Source: Leucaena leucocephala (taxonomy: Eukaryota > Streptophyta > Magnoliopsida > Fabales > Fabaceae). From it: a stretch of DNA of 64,000 nucleotides. Numbering within the stretch: position 1 is the first letter of the stretch; every line of letters starts with the position of its first letter. Positions 48,509-61,407 of the stretch are shown here, piece after piece. A model generated the notes under the pieces. The model was not told where the DNA came from, searched no databases, and saw nothing but the letters and a program-made list of their open reading frames with translations. The stretch spans positions 2,967,501 through 3,031,500 of the forward strand of contig CM073558.1 of assembly GCA_037074615.1 (NCBI GenBank), written 5' to 3'. The translations under genes were made by a program, and so were the position numbers.

Positions 48509-49480
48509 ATTGTCACGCCCTAACTTACTAACAACCAAGAATACAGGGTAAAATTTTCAGTCATTTCCTTTCTAACATTTTATCCCATATATAAGGGGAA
48601 CTAAAATTATTGGCATACAACAAAAGTTCTAACCTTTAAATTCTTTCCTCCAAATATACACAAGCATGAGTCAAGCTTTACCAAACCTTGAACAACCGAT
48701 TTACCAATGACACAATAAAAAAATCATAGATTTTTAATTCATTATAACTTACAAAGCAAGAGAAAATCATATCATCAACTTTAGATACTCATTGGGACAC
48801 AATGGCTTTTCAGGCATTTTGACACACATTGTAGGTTTAACATGTTCAAGCTTACATAACACGTTCATGGTTCCTTAAAGCACTATTTCAAGCCAATCTA
48901 TTCATCAACGAAGCTTTACCATACTTCCTAATCATCAATTTATCAAACTAACCTTTTTCTTCAATATTTAGACATACTCTCCAAACTTTCTCATCCAATT
49001 CCACACATCCACAGCACAACGCACGAACAGAGGAAGAAAAATATTTCAAATATTACAGCGTAGCAGCAATAGACTAGAACAAGGGAGAAGAATAATCAGT
49101 GACAAAGAAAATAGAAGAGATGAAATTTGACTTACTCCCAAACCAACAAGACACATCGAACATAGAAGAGAAAAACGTTGCAAAACACTGCCGGCGAAGA
49201 GGAAGAACAAAGAAAAGGAAGTAAGCGGGGACCCGGTGACCTTCAATGTTTTACCCTGGGTATTGGATAGAGAACCTCTAGAAATTTCTTCTCTCCCTTT
49301 CAACGTTCACCCCCAGAGAAGTCGCTGGAATTTTCTTTCCTCAGTTCTCCAGAACCCACATAAGGAATTGACTATATGTTAAATGCGGGCATTTTGGAAT
49401 TCATCTGCCTTCTGAATACTTGCACAAATAGCTAAATGGACTCTCACTATTAAAGTAAGATATATTTCTTTTATTTTCAG
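48509..49480. other. Repeat-like segment, possible solo LTR remnant
   Basis: Begins TGTCACGCCCTAACTTAC, similar to the start of many plant gypsy LTRs, and has a more GC-rich block near 49170-49340. No matching end, target duplication or second copy was found, so this is only a possibility. A stretch at 49407-49455 resembles 59011-59060. Confidence 0.25.
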
Positions 49481-51111
49481 CTCTAATTAATTAATACCAT
49501 TAATTTTTTTTGAAAAAAAAAATATCCCTCTCTATTAACTTGTCGAGTATTGCCATAAAGGCATTTCTTAACAAAAACATTAAATTCCAGTTCATATAAA
49601 AAGTACCTATATTTAAAATAAGGGAGAATTATGTTGAAGGATCAATCGAGATTTAAGAATATTTAGCTTATTAAGGACCAAATCAATGAAAAAAAATGGT
49701 TAAAATGGCTGATATACCTACCCTCTTTATGGCATGCCCTCTTATCCCCCCTCATATAAATTCATCTTCCCCCTTGTGTTCCAGTTCATATTCACATTCA
49801 CAGCACCACCAGCCAGCTTTGCTTCTCCGAACAAAAGCCCCTTTAGATCGAATTTGCATTTCTGTCACTTTTCTGAGCTCACTGAGTTGGGTATTGGGAT
49901 TCTGTAGTATTAGCCTTGTTCCATTTCTAGTTTTCTCATATATCCATGGCTGCTATTTAATTTTCTTAAACTGATTTGGTTGTGTAATATAATATATAAG
50001 CTTCAATTTTTGTTGTTATTAAACAGATTCCAATATACGGTCTCGTTTCTCATCTATCTCTCAAAATCAGAAAAACTTACAGCAATAGCCATCTCTCCAA
50101 TCCAAAGGATGGCGAGTCATCCCCTACACTTGCCTGCTAATAAATACAGAGTATATTGGCATGTAATCATTCAATATTATTATCATTGTTGCTTGTTTAT
50201 ATGTATATTCATGGATTTGATTAATTCCGAACAAACCCGCAATTCCTATATATTCCACATGTTTTAAATATTTATTGAATTTTTAACAATGATTGTTTAA
50301 AACTTAGCTGTGTATGCTAGGCATCCAATGAGCAGCCAGATCGTGGGCCACATGCCATTTTTTCCCGGTCATCACAATCCTTGTATCCGGTGTCCCACCA
50401 TCCGTTTGTCCTACTCCTCAGCCCACTCAACTGCCATATCACCAACTACGTCACCCATTCATGCTAGCACCAGCCAACACAGCAGCCACATCACAAGCCA
50501 CGTCAACACACTAATCCTAGTCATCAGCAGATTCGGAAGCCACACCATAGGACACATCACCCATAAGCCCATGACTCCGCTAAGTACGTGTCCTTAGGGA
50601 GACATTAGAATATAGATGATATACACCATCAGAGAGATTGGAGCTGCAGAAAATTTGATTTCCTATTTAGCAGTGCCTTGAGGAAACTCCATTGCTTCCT
50701 CAGGCACGCATTTCAAGAGATAAATGCTCAGCAAAATCCATCAAAACAACATATATCTACTTTTCTGTTTCTCGCATCTGATAGACACCTCAGGCAAGCC
50801 AATGCAGCCAAACCCATATCATTTTGGGAGCCTTGAGGGTTTTGGAAAATCAAGCACGGAATCCTTCAGCAGTATAACAAATCAATCTGATATGACAATT
50901 TCATATCAAAAACAAATGCTGCCCACTATTAAACTAAACAAATATATTGCCATATTGAACAGATCACTAAAAAATACACCACTCTTTTCAAACCAAAACA
51001 TGAAACACAAATTGATGTTATGATACAGAAAAGTACATATCAGTAGTAGTATTGACATTACAAAGCTACAATATGCATTTGCCGTACGGGAGTCTGTTCA
51101 CTCTTTCAATA
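49481..51111. other. Intergenic, no convincing gene
   Basis: Mixed AT-rich DNA. A block at 50330-50580 is enriched for CCACATCA/CCACGTCA-like words with an open frame of 95 codons, but it has no recognisable domain. The 3' UTR of the FHA gene lies at the right end. Confidence 0.45.
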
Positions 51112-52576
51112 TTAATCCTCCACTTCATCTTCTTCAAACTCCTCTTCACTGTGTTCCTCTTCCTGATCATCTTCTTCATCATCAACAATGAAGCCTCCCA
51201 ATGTCTCATCTTCTTCATCTTCAACGGTTTCATCCACACTAGGAGCTTTCTTTCGTCCATAATTTTTACTACCTTTGCTGTCCTTGGTTTGTTTATTTTG
51301 GTCTCGTGACCGAGTAGAGTACCCAGATCTTCTTACTTTACTCACACTTGCAACAATGTCTGTATCCTCTTCACTTTCCACAGTCCAGTCACCATCTTCA
51401 TCTTTGTTGTCTTTACCTTTCTTTCGCTTTCCTCTGATGGCCGTCCCCTTCTCTTCATAATCATCCTCATCTTCTTCATCTTTGTTAGGTTCCTCCAGGA
51501 ACCAGTTCCAACTCTTCACATTGAGAATCATGTCCTTGGGATAGTGATCAAACTCATGCCCCATCACAACAAAACCAAACTCTGTAATTCCAAAATTTGC
51601 CATGAGAATCTAAAGTAGTTGGACACAGGAAATAACTACATTCCACTATATTGTTAATCAATCACCAACACCATATTATTTTTTCCAATGGAAAAAATGT
51701 ATTGCTTGTGCTATTTCCAGGAAGTTGTCCGAAGAAAAGCAAAAATTGTTAATCATCATTCGATTATCCAGGGGAAAAAAGGCAAGTATTCAAGCAGGAA
51801 AAATGGCCAAAGAATACAGTAAAATATGTGCACGCCAAGTTTTAATTAAGCATGTTTTCTGTAGGGTTGCTCCTTTATCAACAAATTCATACAATATATA
51901 TACATGTATATATATCCTACAGTCAGTTTCATTTCAAAGATTTATGTATAACAGAGTTAATACAGCATCCTTCGAATTTGTTCACTTGATGGAAAAAAGC
52001 TAATGGCTTTAGGATAAACATAAAGATTATCAATGTAACACAGAGAGCCAAATCAAAAAAATGACTATCTCGCACCAAGTAAACAGAGTATGGAGAAATT
52101 ACAGATTTAGCCAACAGCTCATCACCTTTAGCAGGATCAATTCCTGAAACATCAATGTCCTCCATGTCAAGACCACTACTTGAACACTCCGAAACCTCCT
52201 TCTCAATACCCGAAACCGTCTTCTTTCCCAGTTGAACTTTACAGTCTTTCAAATCGAACCAAACGAGCGACTTCCCCGACAAACAGAAACTGTCGCCAAC
52301 CTCCATCTCACCCTTCTCGAACTTCCTAAAAATTCGAATTTCTACATGGTTCTTGCTTAACACCCAAATGGGGTTCCTTCCTATAACCTCAAACGAAACC
52401 CTAGGCTCAGCTCCGGCATCGCTATTATCGAGCGAGCTTCTCAGTCGGAACGAAATGTGACGGCGAGAAACGGTGCGGTCGTTGGTGTTAAACCCTGAGC
52501 CTCGTCCAAACAGGATCTCACCGAGCGTCCCCAACACGAATTTGGTACCATCTTCACCTTCGACCTCAACCTTCAT
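51112..52576 (-). CDS. FHA-domain protein with acidic C-terminus
   Basis: Two exons, 52126-52576 and 51112-51581, join in frame (AAAG plus AGTTTGGT, giving DPAKEFGFVVMG) for 306 residues. The ATG at 52576 (MKVEVEGEDGTKF) is chosen; the frame extends 14 codons upstream but only to a TTG. Residues about 15-115 form an FHA domain with the hallmarks ILFGRG and TVSRRHISF, which bind phosphothreonine peptides. Then comes a conserved block GHEFDHYPKDMILNVKSWNW. The C-terminal 130 residues are Lys/Asp/Glu-rich with a long acidic end (DDEEDDQEEEHSEEE), suggesting a nuclear or chromatin-associated protein (inference). I do not recognise a named gene. Confidence 0.88.
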
Positions 52577-52762
52577 GGATTTCCAGTTTGAAGCCACTCC
52601 ATCTTGACTCCGGCTCAAGTTGGGTAATTTACAGTGGCGGTTAGAATTATAATGGTTAATTAACCTTCTGCTATAAAAACATTTAGAAGTAAATTTTCCT
52701 AAAAAGCATATTAAAAGTGGAACAGGGAGAAGGAATCCATTCTGGGTGCTTGCAGATTATAA

Positions 52763-53216
52763 GGCCAGGATTTTAGAAACGATTTTATATAAAAAAAAAT
52801 TGAATAACTTATAAAAAAAGATTTTTAGAAAAAAGATTATAAAAAAATAGTTTTAAATAAATGATTATTTGAATAATTATTTTTAAAAATACTTTTATTA
52901 TTAGTAAATTATGAAAAAGGGTATGAGTATTAAATGAGAAGAGATGAGAGGAGAGAAGGTGTAAAAAAGAAAAGAGAGAAAAAGTATGAAAGATGAGAGA
53001 GGGTGTAAGAAAAAATAGAGATAATATAATAATTGGTTAGTTCATAAGTGGTTTACTGTTTTATAAATTACTCTGACTAACTTCTTAATTTTAAATTATA
53101 ATTTAGTTCAAAAATCCGTTTAAATAAATATGACTGTTTTTTTTAAATTTTTTTAAACTAAAATTTTATCCAAAAAAACTTTTAAAACCTTAATTTAAAA
53201 AAAATCAAACAGGCAC
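52763..53216. mobile_element. Putative MITE related to 43102-43852
   Basis: Left end GGCCAGGATTTTAG and right end AAATCAAACAGGCAC are weak inverted repeats of the Harbinger type. The interior has the same plan as 43102-43852: A/T-rich arms, a central GA-rich block and GGTGTAAGAAAAA. A target duplication is not clear (TAA against TAT). Boundaries tentative. Confidence 0.42.
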
Positions 53217-53225
53217 TATGACTTA

Positions 53226-53954
53226 GCGTGTGTTTGGCAATCGATTATGGGAATAGATTATAAACAAAACTATGGTTTGAGGAAATGAATACCAAACACA
53301 ACTTTTTTTTTAAAACTGATTATCCACGCAAACCATGGTTTGAGCTTTCAAACTATGGTTTTCAAAAAATTTATTACATAGCAGCTTTTCTGTGTGATTG
53401 TTGACATCATTCACTCCTTTTCCTTTTTTTTTGTCAATTTCTGTGTAACTTTTCGGTCCAAAATTTTTTTGACATATTTTAAAATTTAAAATTTCGGTCC
53501 ACTGCCACAGTAATTTTAAAATTTAAAATTTTAATTTTTTATTTTAAAATTTTGAAAAAAAAAAGATGAATTTACCAATAAAAGTTATAATCTTCCATAC
53601 TTTTTGACAGTCATCTAGATTGGTTAACTCTAATAAAGTTTTTAGTAGGAAAAAAATTAAAATTCAGGTGAATATTATAAATTTTTACCTTGCTCAAACA
53701 ATAATGTATATGTATTATTTTTTAATCACTTAAATTAAAAAATTTAAAATCAAATTTATTCTTTATGTAATTATTATATTAATTTATGTCTTTTTTAATA
53801 AATTGTCTATAGAAAAGTGATTATGTTACTAATCATCCAAACATCTCCAATTTTAAAAATTACTTTTTCCCAAAATCTATTCTTCCCAAAATCTATTCTC
53901 CAGAATCTATTCTTCCCAAAATTTATTCTTCAAAAACTAATCCAAACACACTCT
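53226..53954. mobile_element. Internally deleted Harbinger derivative
   Basis: 729 bp with termini GCGTGTGTTTGG and CCAAACACACTCT, flanked by TTA at 53223-53225 and 53955-53957. The left end (TTTGGCAATCGATTATG, ATGGTTTGAG) matches the 20351 end, and the right 300 bp match 34165-34455. Between them a scrap at about 53600-53645 (GTCATCTAGATTGGTTAAC) matches transposase codons at 33591-33612. It therefore arose by internal deletion from the same family rather than independently. Confidence 0.85.
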
Positions 53955-53957
53955 TTA

Positions 53958-55094
53958 GCTTCTCTCCCCTCCTTTTCTCAACACATCAACCTTAATTGAG
54001 TTAAACTGTAATTTTAACAATAAAATTTTACGGTTGCAAAAAAATATATATAAACGTTATAAAACTATGTCCGTTCAATGGCCCAAACGCCGTTACTTCA
54101 CTTTTGTAGTCCCCCCAAGTTTCCACGTGTCACTGCTTCATTGAGTCCACATTTTCCCTATAATATTCCCACAAACTCTCCCTCCCTCCCTCCCACAGTC
54201 CCACCCTCACTCACCGCCGGCCGCACACTCCACTGATGATATACCAAAACAGAAGTTCCTAGCAAAACCCATACGATTGCAACCCCTTGTTAAGATTTTT
54301 TTTTAAAAAAAAAAAAATAATCTCACAACCAGAGCAAGTCATCTACTAAAACTATGGAAGAATTAGAATAATGAACGGCAGATAAATACGGAGACTTTTT
54401 GTGCTCATATAAGTAGAGAAAAGAGAGATAGAGGAGAGATCTGATTCCACCTAGAGGAGAAATATGAAGCATATGTAAGAAGAGATGGAGGAGAGATTTG
54501 TGAGAGGAAACAAAAACACATTCAAGATTCAATGCAGGCACAGACGAAAACCCATCAAATATGAACTCAAAAGTATCATATTCCTCTATTAATCAAACAT
54601 CTTTTTAGCTCTCATTATTACAGAATCGATTATAATTTTTATGAATCAGTGTATATTTTGTTAATTAAATTATATGCTTGAACTGAAATAAATACGCTGG
54701 CGCTCCCTAATCTAGTGACGATGAATCTATCAAAAAGAAAAGATAGAACACATCATCAGCAATCACTAGATAAAAGATGGATTGCCATGACCATGTTAGT
54801 TTCAGAAATTTGAAAGACATTCACTCTTCATTTGATTGAATGTCACAACCAGCTCATTAATTCAGCAATGGACTCCGTATGACTCGAGCCAAGGTGTGGA
54901 TCAAACCCTAACTTCAACTATTTTTGAGGGAACAAATCATATTAGAACGTGACAAATCGCCCAGAAAAATCCAACTTATTCTTGTTTACCATACTCTAGG
55001 AAGCACAAACAAAAACAACATTTATCAAATTTGGTACATTAAATAAATAATTTTTGTAATGAATTTGGTATCCCACTTTTTGTGCTCATCAGTT
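53958..55094. other. Intergenic, 3' flank of invertase gene
   Basis: Contains a CCCT-rich block near 54175-54235 and AT-rich DNA. No gene recognised; the short minus-strand frame at 54323-54541 has no domain. Confidence 0.5.
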
Positions 55095-58000
55095 TCAATT
55101 GATTTGTGCTTTCTTCATGCTCCAAGCACTCAATCTAGTAATCTTGACATCAGCATCACCATAGTTGAACGCATAAAGTTGAGCCTCATTGTTGATTGCC
55201 AGTGTGGGGTAAACTCTGGCTGCCATAACTGCCCTACCTTCTCCTCCAAAACTCTCCACTACTGAGTGATCGATCTGTGAAAATGAACAAACACGCATTA
55301 TATAAGGACTTTGAAACAACAATGCATGAAATTTCAATGATCTTGTGCAATTCCGCCTGTAAACTTAATGACTCACCAAGCTTCTAAGTGAGAGATTCTC
55401 CTGATAGGGGTCGACATCAAGGAAGGTTCCATAAGTGGTGAGATCATTATTTGTATTCAATGAAGACCTGTCAGAGTAGTAATGCGTTTGCATGTGAGAA
55501 AAAGGATATATGATTGAAAATGACAAATGAATTGAAACAAGTTTTGGAAAGAGAAGGAGGAACAAACCTGCTTTGATCACTACAGAAAAGGACCAAAGGT
55601 TTGTTTTGGTATTTGAAGATTCTAAAGAAGACAGCAGTGTATTCTTTCAAGTACTTTGAAGCTAAAGCAAGCAAACCAAAAGGTCCTAATCCACCTTTTA
55701 CTGTTGCACCCTTTTTCCTGCACAAAATTTGGGGGTTCATCAAATAGTCCAATACTTCTGCCTTCTCAAACTCTTTTGCCTCAAATGAGACTTCAACATC
55801 AGCCTACATAAAAAGAAGAACAAGTTTCATGTGAATTCATAATGGCTCCAAAACTACAGCTACCTGTGCATGTGGGAATGAATATCCATAGTGCTCAAAT
55901 AATGATTTAAAGATAGTATCCTATTTGTCCTTTTATGAATTATTCTACCAATAGCAGCCAAAAAGTAAACAAAGAAATAGATTTCTAATTAGATCTTACT
56001 TGTGCAGCTGTGATTCCGGTAACTTGGAGGCGTCGATCAGCCATAAGCTCTTTGGTTGGCCAGCTGATCGGATTTTCACGTAGCTTCTCAATTTCAGCCA
56101 CAGGCCATTGCACCAACTGTTTCCCTGACTTATGAAGCCAAATTGCCCTTGGAATTGCCTACAAACCACATGTATCTCCATTATTCTACATATTATATAT
56201 TCAAAACATGCAATTTAATTTCTGATCTTGACGTACTAACTATTTGCAATTACATTCAACTTTGACTCTGCATGGATTCTCGTTTCAACTATCATGAGCT
56301 GGCTATCTCATATTTTTAATCTATGTATCTTTGTCTTCAACTGACATTCTTGAATGCATCAATAAATATGTTACATAGTTACAAAGCCATATAAATCATA
56401 ATATATTATAACTTACATGAATCCCTGACCATCCTTTCTTGATATCATCAGCAACGCTTGAGGATTCGTTGACCCAGCCTAACAAGATTCTTCTCTTCTT
56501 TGCATCATCAAAGAAAGTTTTGGAGGCATAATATTTTCCATAATCATACCTCAACACAGAATCAACATTTTGGAATCCTGTATCCGGGATAAACTTATCC
56601 TTCTGGGAATCATAAGTCCCAATTAGATAGTAATCGTTTTTTTTATCGTCCAAACTAACTTTAAGCACGTGCCTAACTAAAGGTCCATCAACAGAAGTAT
56701 CAACACCAAACTTGGACTTAGACAAAACTGGGAAGAAATCAGGACACTCCCACATTCCAGTGCCTTTAGAAGAATAAAGGGGGTGTTTGGCTAGAACCCA
56801 ATGAACAAAATCTTTGCTTCTATATAATAGTGCCTTCCCTTTTGTGCCCCTTTTGCTTCCAATTAGGACTCTAAAGTGCCCATCTTTGCCTAACCAAGCA
56901 GTGGTAGGGTCTCTGAATGAGCTTGAATTGATTTCATTAGCACTGGTTGGAGCCATTAAAGGGTTCTGTGGGATCTTAACCCATTCCATAAGGTATGGGT
57001 CTGAGGCATTTTTGGGGTGGGCCAAGTTTTGGACTTGTTGGTTATTTGGGTCAATTCCTGTGTATAGGATTGCAGGCTTGCCATCTGGAAGAATTGTGGC
57101 CGATCCTGACCAACACCCATTGATATCGGACAGCTGAGATGGGTAGATGGCTGGGTCAAGTGGGGTCCAGTTTATAAGATCCGTTGATACAGAGTGAGCC
57201 CAAACAATGTTCCCCCACCCTTGGGATTGTATTGATAGAACAAATGGTATAGCCCCTTATATCTCATTGGTCCTGCACATCAAAGTCATGTATAAAGTCA
57301 ACTTTTACCCCCACTCACATATATATGACAAAAATAATTTGAATGAATAACTTAAAAACTATGCGTTTGGTTAAGCATAGTTTTTTTATATTTTTTGTTA
57401 TAGTTTTTTTATTAATAATAATAATCATGAAAAGCATATATTTTTATGTCTAACTTGTATATATACGAAAGTTACATAGGAAATGCAAAAACTCTGTATG
57501 AAAAATTTATGAAGATTGCACCAAAAAAATGATAAATTTTTAAAACAACAAAAAGTCTAAAATAGAAATAAATTTTTAGGAGGAAAAAAAATTAGAAAAT
57601 GAATTTTAAAATGAAACAGATCGACTATAGGATCCGTTGTTTCTTTTTGCTTTTTGGCCGGGGGAGTAAAAGTAAGTATTTATAGTTCTTCTTGTGTTTA
57701 TTATTAACACTTTAATTGGATTTTAGTAATCAAAATAAACTAAATATTGTAAGGACCATTTGGTAATTTAATTTTAGAAAAAAAGATACAAACACATAGT
57801 ACACATTTTTTAAATAAAGTTCTTGTTAGAAATACACATATACAAAATTAATTTATGTGTACATCCTTATTTAGAATAATTTGAAAGGCCTTTCAATATC
57901 ATTCGGCCACCAAAATCCATTTCATTCATTTTGTCTCTAACTTACTGCATTGGAACTCCCGTTGAATGAACTGAACATTTTGATAATTTTATAATATTCA

Positions 58001-58517
58001 TCTTGTTGGATCGCAAATTTCAATACGTTTCAAACATTTTAACTGAGCAATATTCGAACTCTACAGTCACATTCATATATTTGCTCAACTAGCGAGCCTG
58101 ATCAAGAAAACTGCTATATATATATAGGAAGGAGTAAAAGAGGACAAAACTAACCATTAGGATCTGCAGATCCAAACAAACGCAGAGTTCAATTTTCAGC
58201 ATATCGTGTCCGATGACAAAAGAAACAAGGAAGGAGAACAAAATGTTAGTAGAGACATGACAAAACATGATTAAAACCCGCCCCCCAGGGGGGGTGTTGG
58301 GTGGTGGAGATTAAGGAAAAGAAAATTGTTGAATACCGTTGATCCAGTTCTTGGGAGGTTGGAAGTGGTAACCAGTTCTGTAAGGTTGATCTGAGGAAGA
58401 ACAAGAAACACTTTGAAGGTTTCTGTAATCATGGTGGGTGGCTTCAATGTTAACAACACAATGGCCAAGAACCAAAGAGAAGAAGATGGCCAATACACAG
58501 ATTCCAGAGACAGCCAT
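55095..58517 (-). pseudogene. Cell-wall invertase (GH32 beta-fructofuranosidase), broken by 7-bp deletion
   Basis: Seven exons: 58337-58517, a 9-bp mini-exon 58155-58163, 56417-57272, 56000-56158, 55568-55803, 55377-55467 and 55095-55274. A signal peptide (MAVSGICVLAIFFSLVLG) opens at the ATG at 58517. The mini-exon completes the nucleophile motif NDPNG, a hallmark of plant acid invertase genes. RDP (SSSFRDPTT) and WECPDF are present; Pro in WECPDF marks the cell-wall rather than the vacuolar class. Acid invertases split sucrose in the apoplast. In exon 3 the codons for NPKG run into GGGGAAC, where relatives read NPKGAVWGNIVW. The exon sum is two bases over a codon, implying a 7-bp loss. Translation would stop at 57172-57174 after 96 residues. 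Everything downstream is intact, so a very recent mutation or an assembly error is possible. Confidence 0.88.
58155..58163 (-). other. Invertase 9-bp mini-exon
   Basis: ATCCTAATG bounded by gcag and gt encodes the central DPN of NDPNG when joined to flanking exons. It is among the smallest plant exons known and is conserved across acid invertase genes. Confidence 0.9.
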
Positions 58518-58584
58518 TAATGTTGTTATAGGGTTTGTAAAAATTTGTGGGAATGATGATAGAAGCTTGACCTTGATTGGCTAT

Positions 58585-58601
58585 AGAGAGAGAGAGAGAG
58601 A
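58585..58601 (-). promoter_or_regulatory. CT-repeat in invertase 5' leader
   Basis: GA repeat on plus strand, CT on the coding strand, about 70 bp upstream of the invertase start codon. Confidence 0.35.
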
Positions 58602-58603
58602 TA

Positions 58604-60105
58604 AACCAGTGATGATTCATAAAAAATGATGGCGGCATTTGAGAAAAATAAGTTAACAATATAAGATTGCCAACTTGTTCGAATCAAGAAACAAGAAAAC
58701 TTGAAGATCATCAGCTAGCATCAAGGAAAAATTATTATATTATTTATGGATAATACAAGTCAACTATATTGAAGAGTGATGAGAGCTTTAACTTACGATT
58801 CAAGAATCAATAAAATACCCAAATATATTATTTTTCTCTAGGCGGCTCTTTTCAGGGAGCCATATGCTACTTTTTTACGTACGTTTATTATTATTATTAG
58901 ACTAATTTCATCTTCTGTTTAAGCTCATATCACTATATATAATTTGAATTTAAAGTCTTATCAAATTTATCTGATAGATGAGAAAATCTAATTCTTCTCA
59001 GGTAACTTCCGGCTTCTGAATACTTTCACAAATAACTAAATGAAATCTCATTAATTTAAAAATAAGAAAATAATAATTACGTGAGAGACAACATGAAATG
59101 GGCAGATACGAAAGGTGGTAATGTTTGACATATGTACATAAGATATGATATCCTGTACAGTTGCTGATCAATATTGCTGTCAAATGTGACTGATAATTAA
59201 TAGGTTAGGTTATGGAATGGAATCTCTTTTCTATCTATATTGGAGTCACTATATCATCATAGAATCTCATTATTAAAAGAGTATAGTTTTATTATTTTTA
59301 ATGTTTTCGTCGCATGTCGTCATTATCAAACTTAGTTACTATAAAAGTATGATCATGTTATTTTATCTTTCATTAATGTCGTTACTATTTCCTTCTAAGT
59401 TATATCATGATTGTCAAACTCATTGCTATTTTGGTACAAGAGAATTATTACATCTATATGATATTATCATAATATTCACATTACTATATATCAATTTTCT
59501 ACTTAAAAGAGGATAAGGCTTCAGACCCATTTTCCTCTAGTAGTGATTAGTGCGGCTCTGTGACTCTAAAGTTGATAACTATCAAACTTAGATGTGAAAA
59601 ATGGCTAATTCACTTTAGAAATTAACAAATTTACTCGTATAAAATGACAACAACATTTTCATCTTAGACTCTAGCAAGTACTTGTGAACTTTTTCATCTT
59701 GATTTTCTCTTTCTTGAAAGGTTAGACCACAATACATTGGATCGTTTGAAATGAATTCAAACCCACATCTTCAAAAATCTAACTTTGAAAGGATGTGGGG
59801 AAATGGAGCCTCTCTCTGTAGATTTTCCAATACTTCAATCAGTTCACTTTCAAGGTCAGAAGATGATGCCCCATATTAAAATGCATCCTTGTTCCCTTAG
59901 GGATGCCAAATTTCCTTTTGAGTCCGCTGGTACGTGGCATAAGTACAATAGGTATATGTGGCATGATATTAAACTATAAATAACTATTAGATAGATAGTC
60001 GGAACAAGATAGAAGAGGGTTCAAAATATACACACATTTACTTGTTTAGCATTGAGTAAGAAATAATATATACAATTCCTTTTCTCTCTTATATATTGTC
60101 TACCA
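58604..60105. other. Intergenic, invertase upstream region
   Basis: AT-rich; promoter of the invertase locus at the left. The end next to 60105 may be a degenerate LTR because a primer-binding site follows. No gene seen. Confidence 0.45.
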
Positions 60106-60343
60106 ATTGATATCAGAGCTACTCTCACTGTCTTATAATGCTAGAGATGCGATCTTTCGATCCATTTAGCAACATCAAACGTGACAAACATTGGCAACCC
60201 TAACTCATAACCAGATCATTCATTAATTCAGTACTTTTGAAACTCAAACATCCTACACTCCTCCGACGAAGCATATCCATGTGGAATTTTCAAAGTTCAG
60301 TGGCACTAACTTCAAGGATTGGGTATATCTAATTTTATTGGAG
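60106..60343 (+). mobile_element. Gypsy-type retrotransposon remnant (PBS and gag scrap)
   Basis: TGATATCAGAGC at 60108-60119 differs at one base from the TGGTATCAGAGC primer site and follows a CA. At 60272-60343 a frame reads HIHVEFSKFSGTNFKDW, resembling the start of the gypsy Gag domain (FxGxDPxxW). Nothing further of pol was found, and no LTR pair. Confidence 0.5.
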
Positions 60344-61275
60344 TTAATTATATTCGAGATATTGTCAGATATTAAATATAAGCATATCTCTTGATGATGA
60401 CTCAAATCTTAGTTTAACACATTATGAGTTTTGAAAGAAAATTTGAAACATTGTTTAATTTAGGTCAAGATTGATGGTATGGCTAATATTATGGATGCAT
60501 GCCGCTTGTTAATGGGACTTTGGGGAAGGGCATCGCTTTTCTATAACCCAAAATGGAACAAAACAAAAATGAAAAAGAGTATGAAAGATTCGGAAAACAC
60601 ACTTAGAATATTGCACTTTCCGGAGATAATTGATGGTCAAGGTTCAAAGTTGAATGTTCAAGCTTGAACTTATTTATAACAAAGGAAAGCAACTCAAGGC
60701 ATATTTATAATTAGACCAGTACATCTCATTTTTCAATATATAATTAGTACAATTTTGTCATGAAATAAATCTATGCAACTCGGTGCATTAGAAAATTTCA
60801 ATCTCTTGTAAAAATCATTGAAGGATCTAAATATTCTATAATATGATTTATATTTTCGAATATGATATTTTTTTAATTAAATGATTGCTTTTTTGTATTG
60901 ATATTCTAATATTGATTATTAGCAAAGTTTTTTTTAATAACTATATAATGGTATCGGAATAATAAGTGCCAATGGTTTCATTTTATACATCAAATAATCA
61001 AATTTGGGTCCTCTCAGTTTAAAATTTACTTAATTATCCTTCTTGTTGTTACTACTTTACTATGATTAGTTTCACTGTTTGGATTGATTCTTTGTAGATT
61101 TACAATTCAAATAAAATTGGAAATAAATAGATATTGGGTTTTTTTTAATTTAGGAAAAAACAAAAAAAGACAATAACAATTCAAATCAGTCTAATGGATA
61201 TAAATTAGAATTATAGGAATTGAGAAAAAATTTAGATTTAGAAGATTCTAAATTAAGAAAAAAATGTCATAAGGA

Positions 61276-61407
61276 GAAAACTTATTCTAGTTTGCCACAT
61301 AACTATACTTGACAAAAAAAAAAATATTTACTGCTATTTTTATCACATATAACTGATAAGGTTTAACATTGGATATCTAAATTAATAAATTAATGCTCTA
61401 TTTTTTT
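61276..61407. repeat. Direct repeat, first copy
   Basis: About 130 bp repeated at 61832-61956 with roughly 90 percent identity; the shared core reads TTTACTGCTATTTTTAT and GATAAGGTTTAACATTGGAT. The spacing of about 550 bp could mean a small duplicated segment or terminal direct repeats of an unrecognised element. Confidence 0.8.

Noticed and set aside
48509..49480. Complete solo LTR
   Set aside because: LTR-like start only; no matching end or target duplication could be found, so it is listed only as a possibility.
50310..50597. 95-codon plus-strand frame with Thr/Ser/His-rich sequence
   Set aside because: Repetitive CCACRTCA words, no domain, no convincing transcript signals.
59785..59979. 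64-codon plus-strand frame
   Set aside because: No recognisable family and no splice context.
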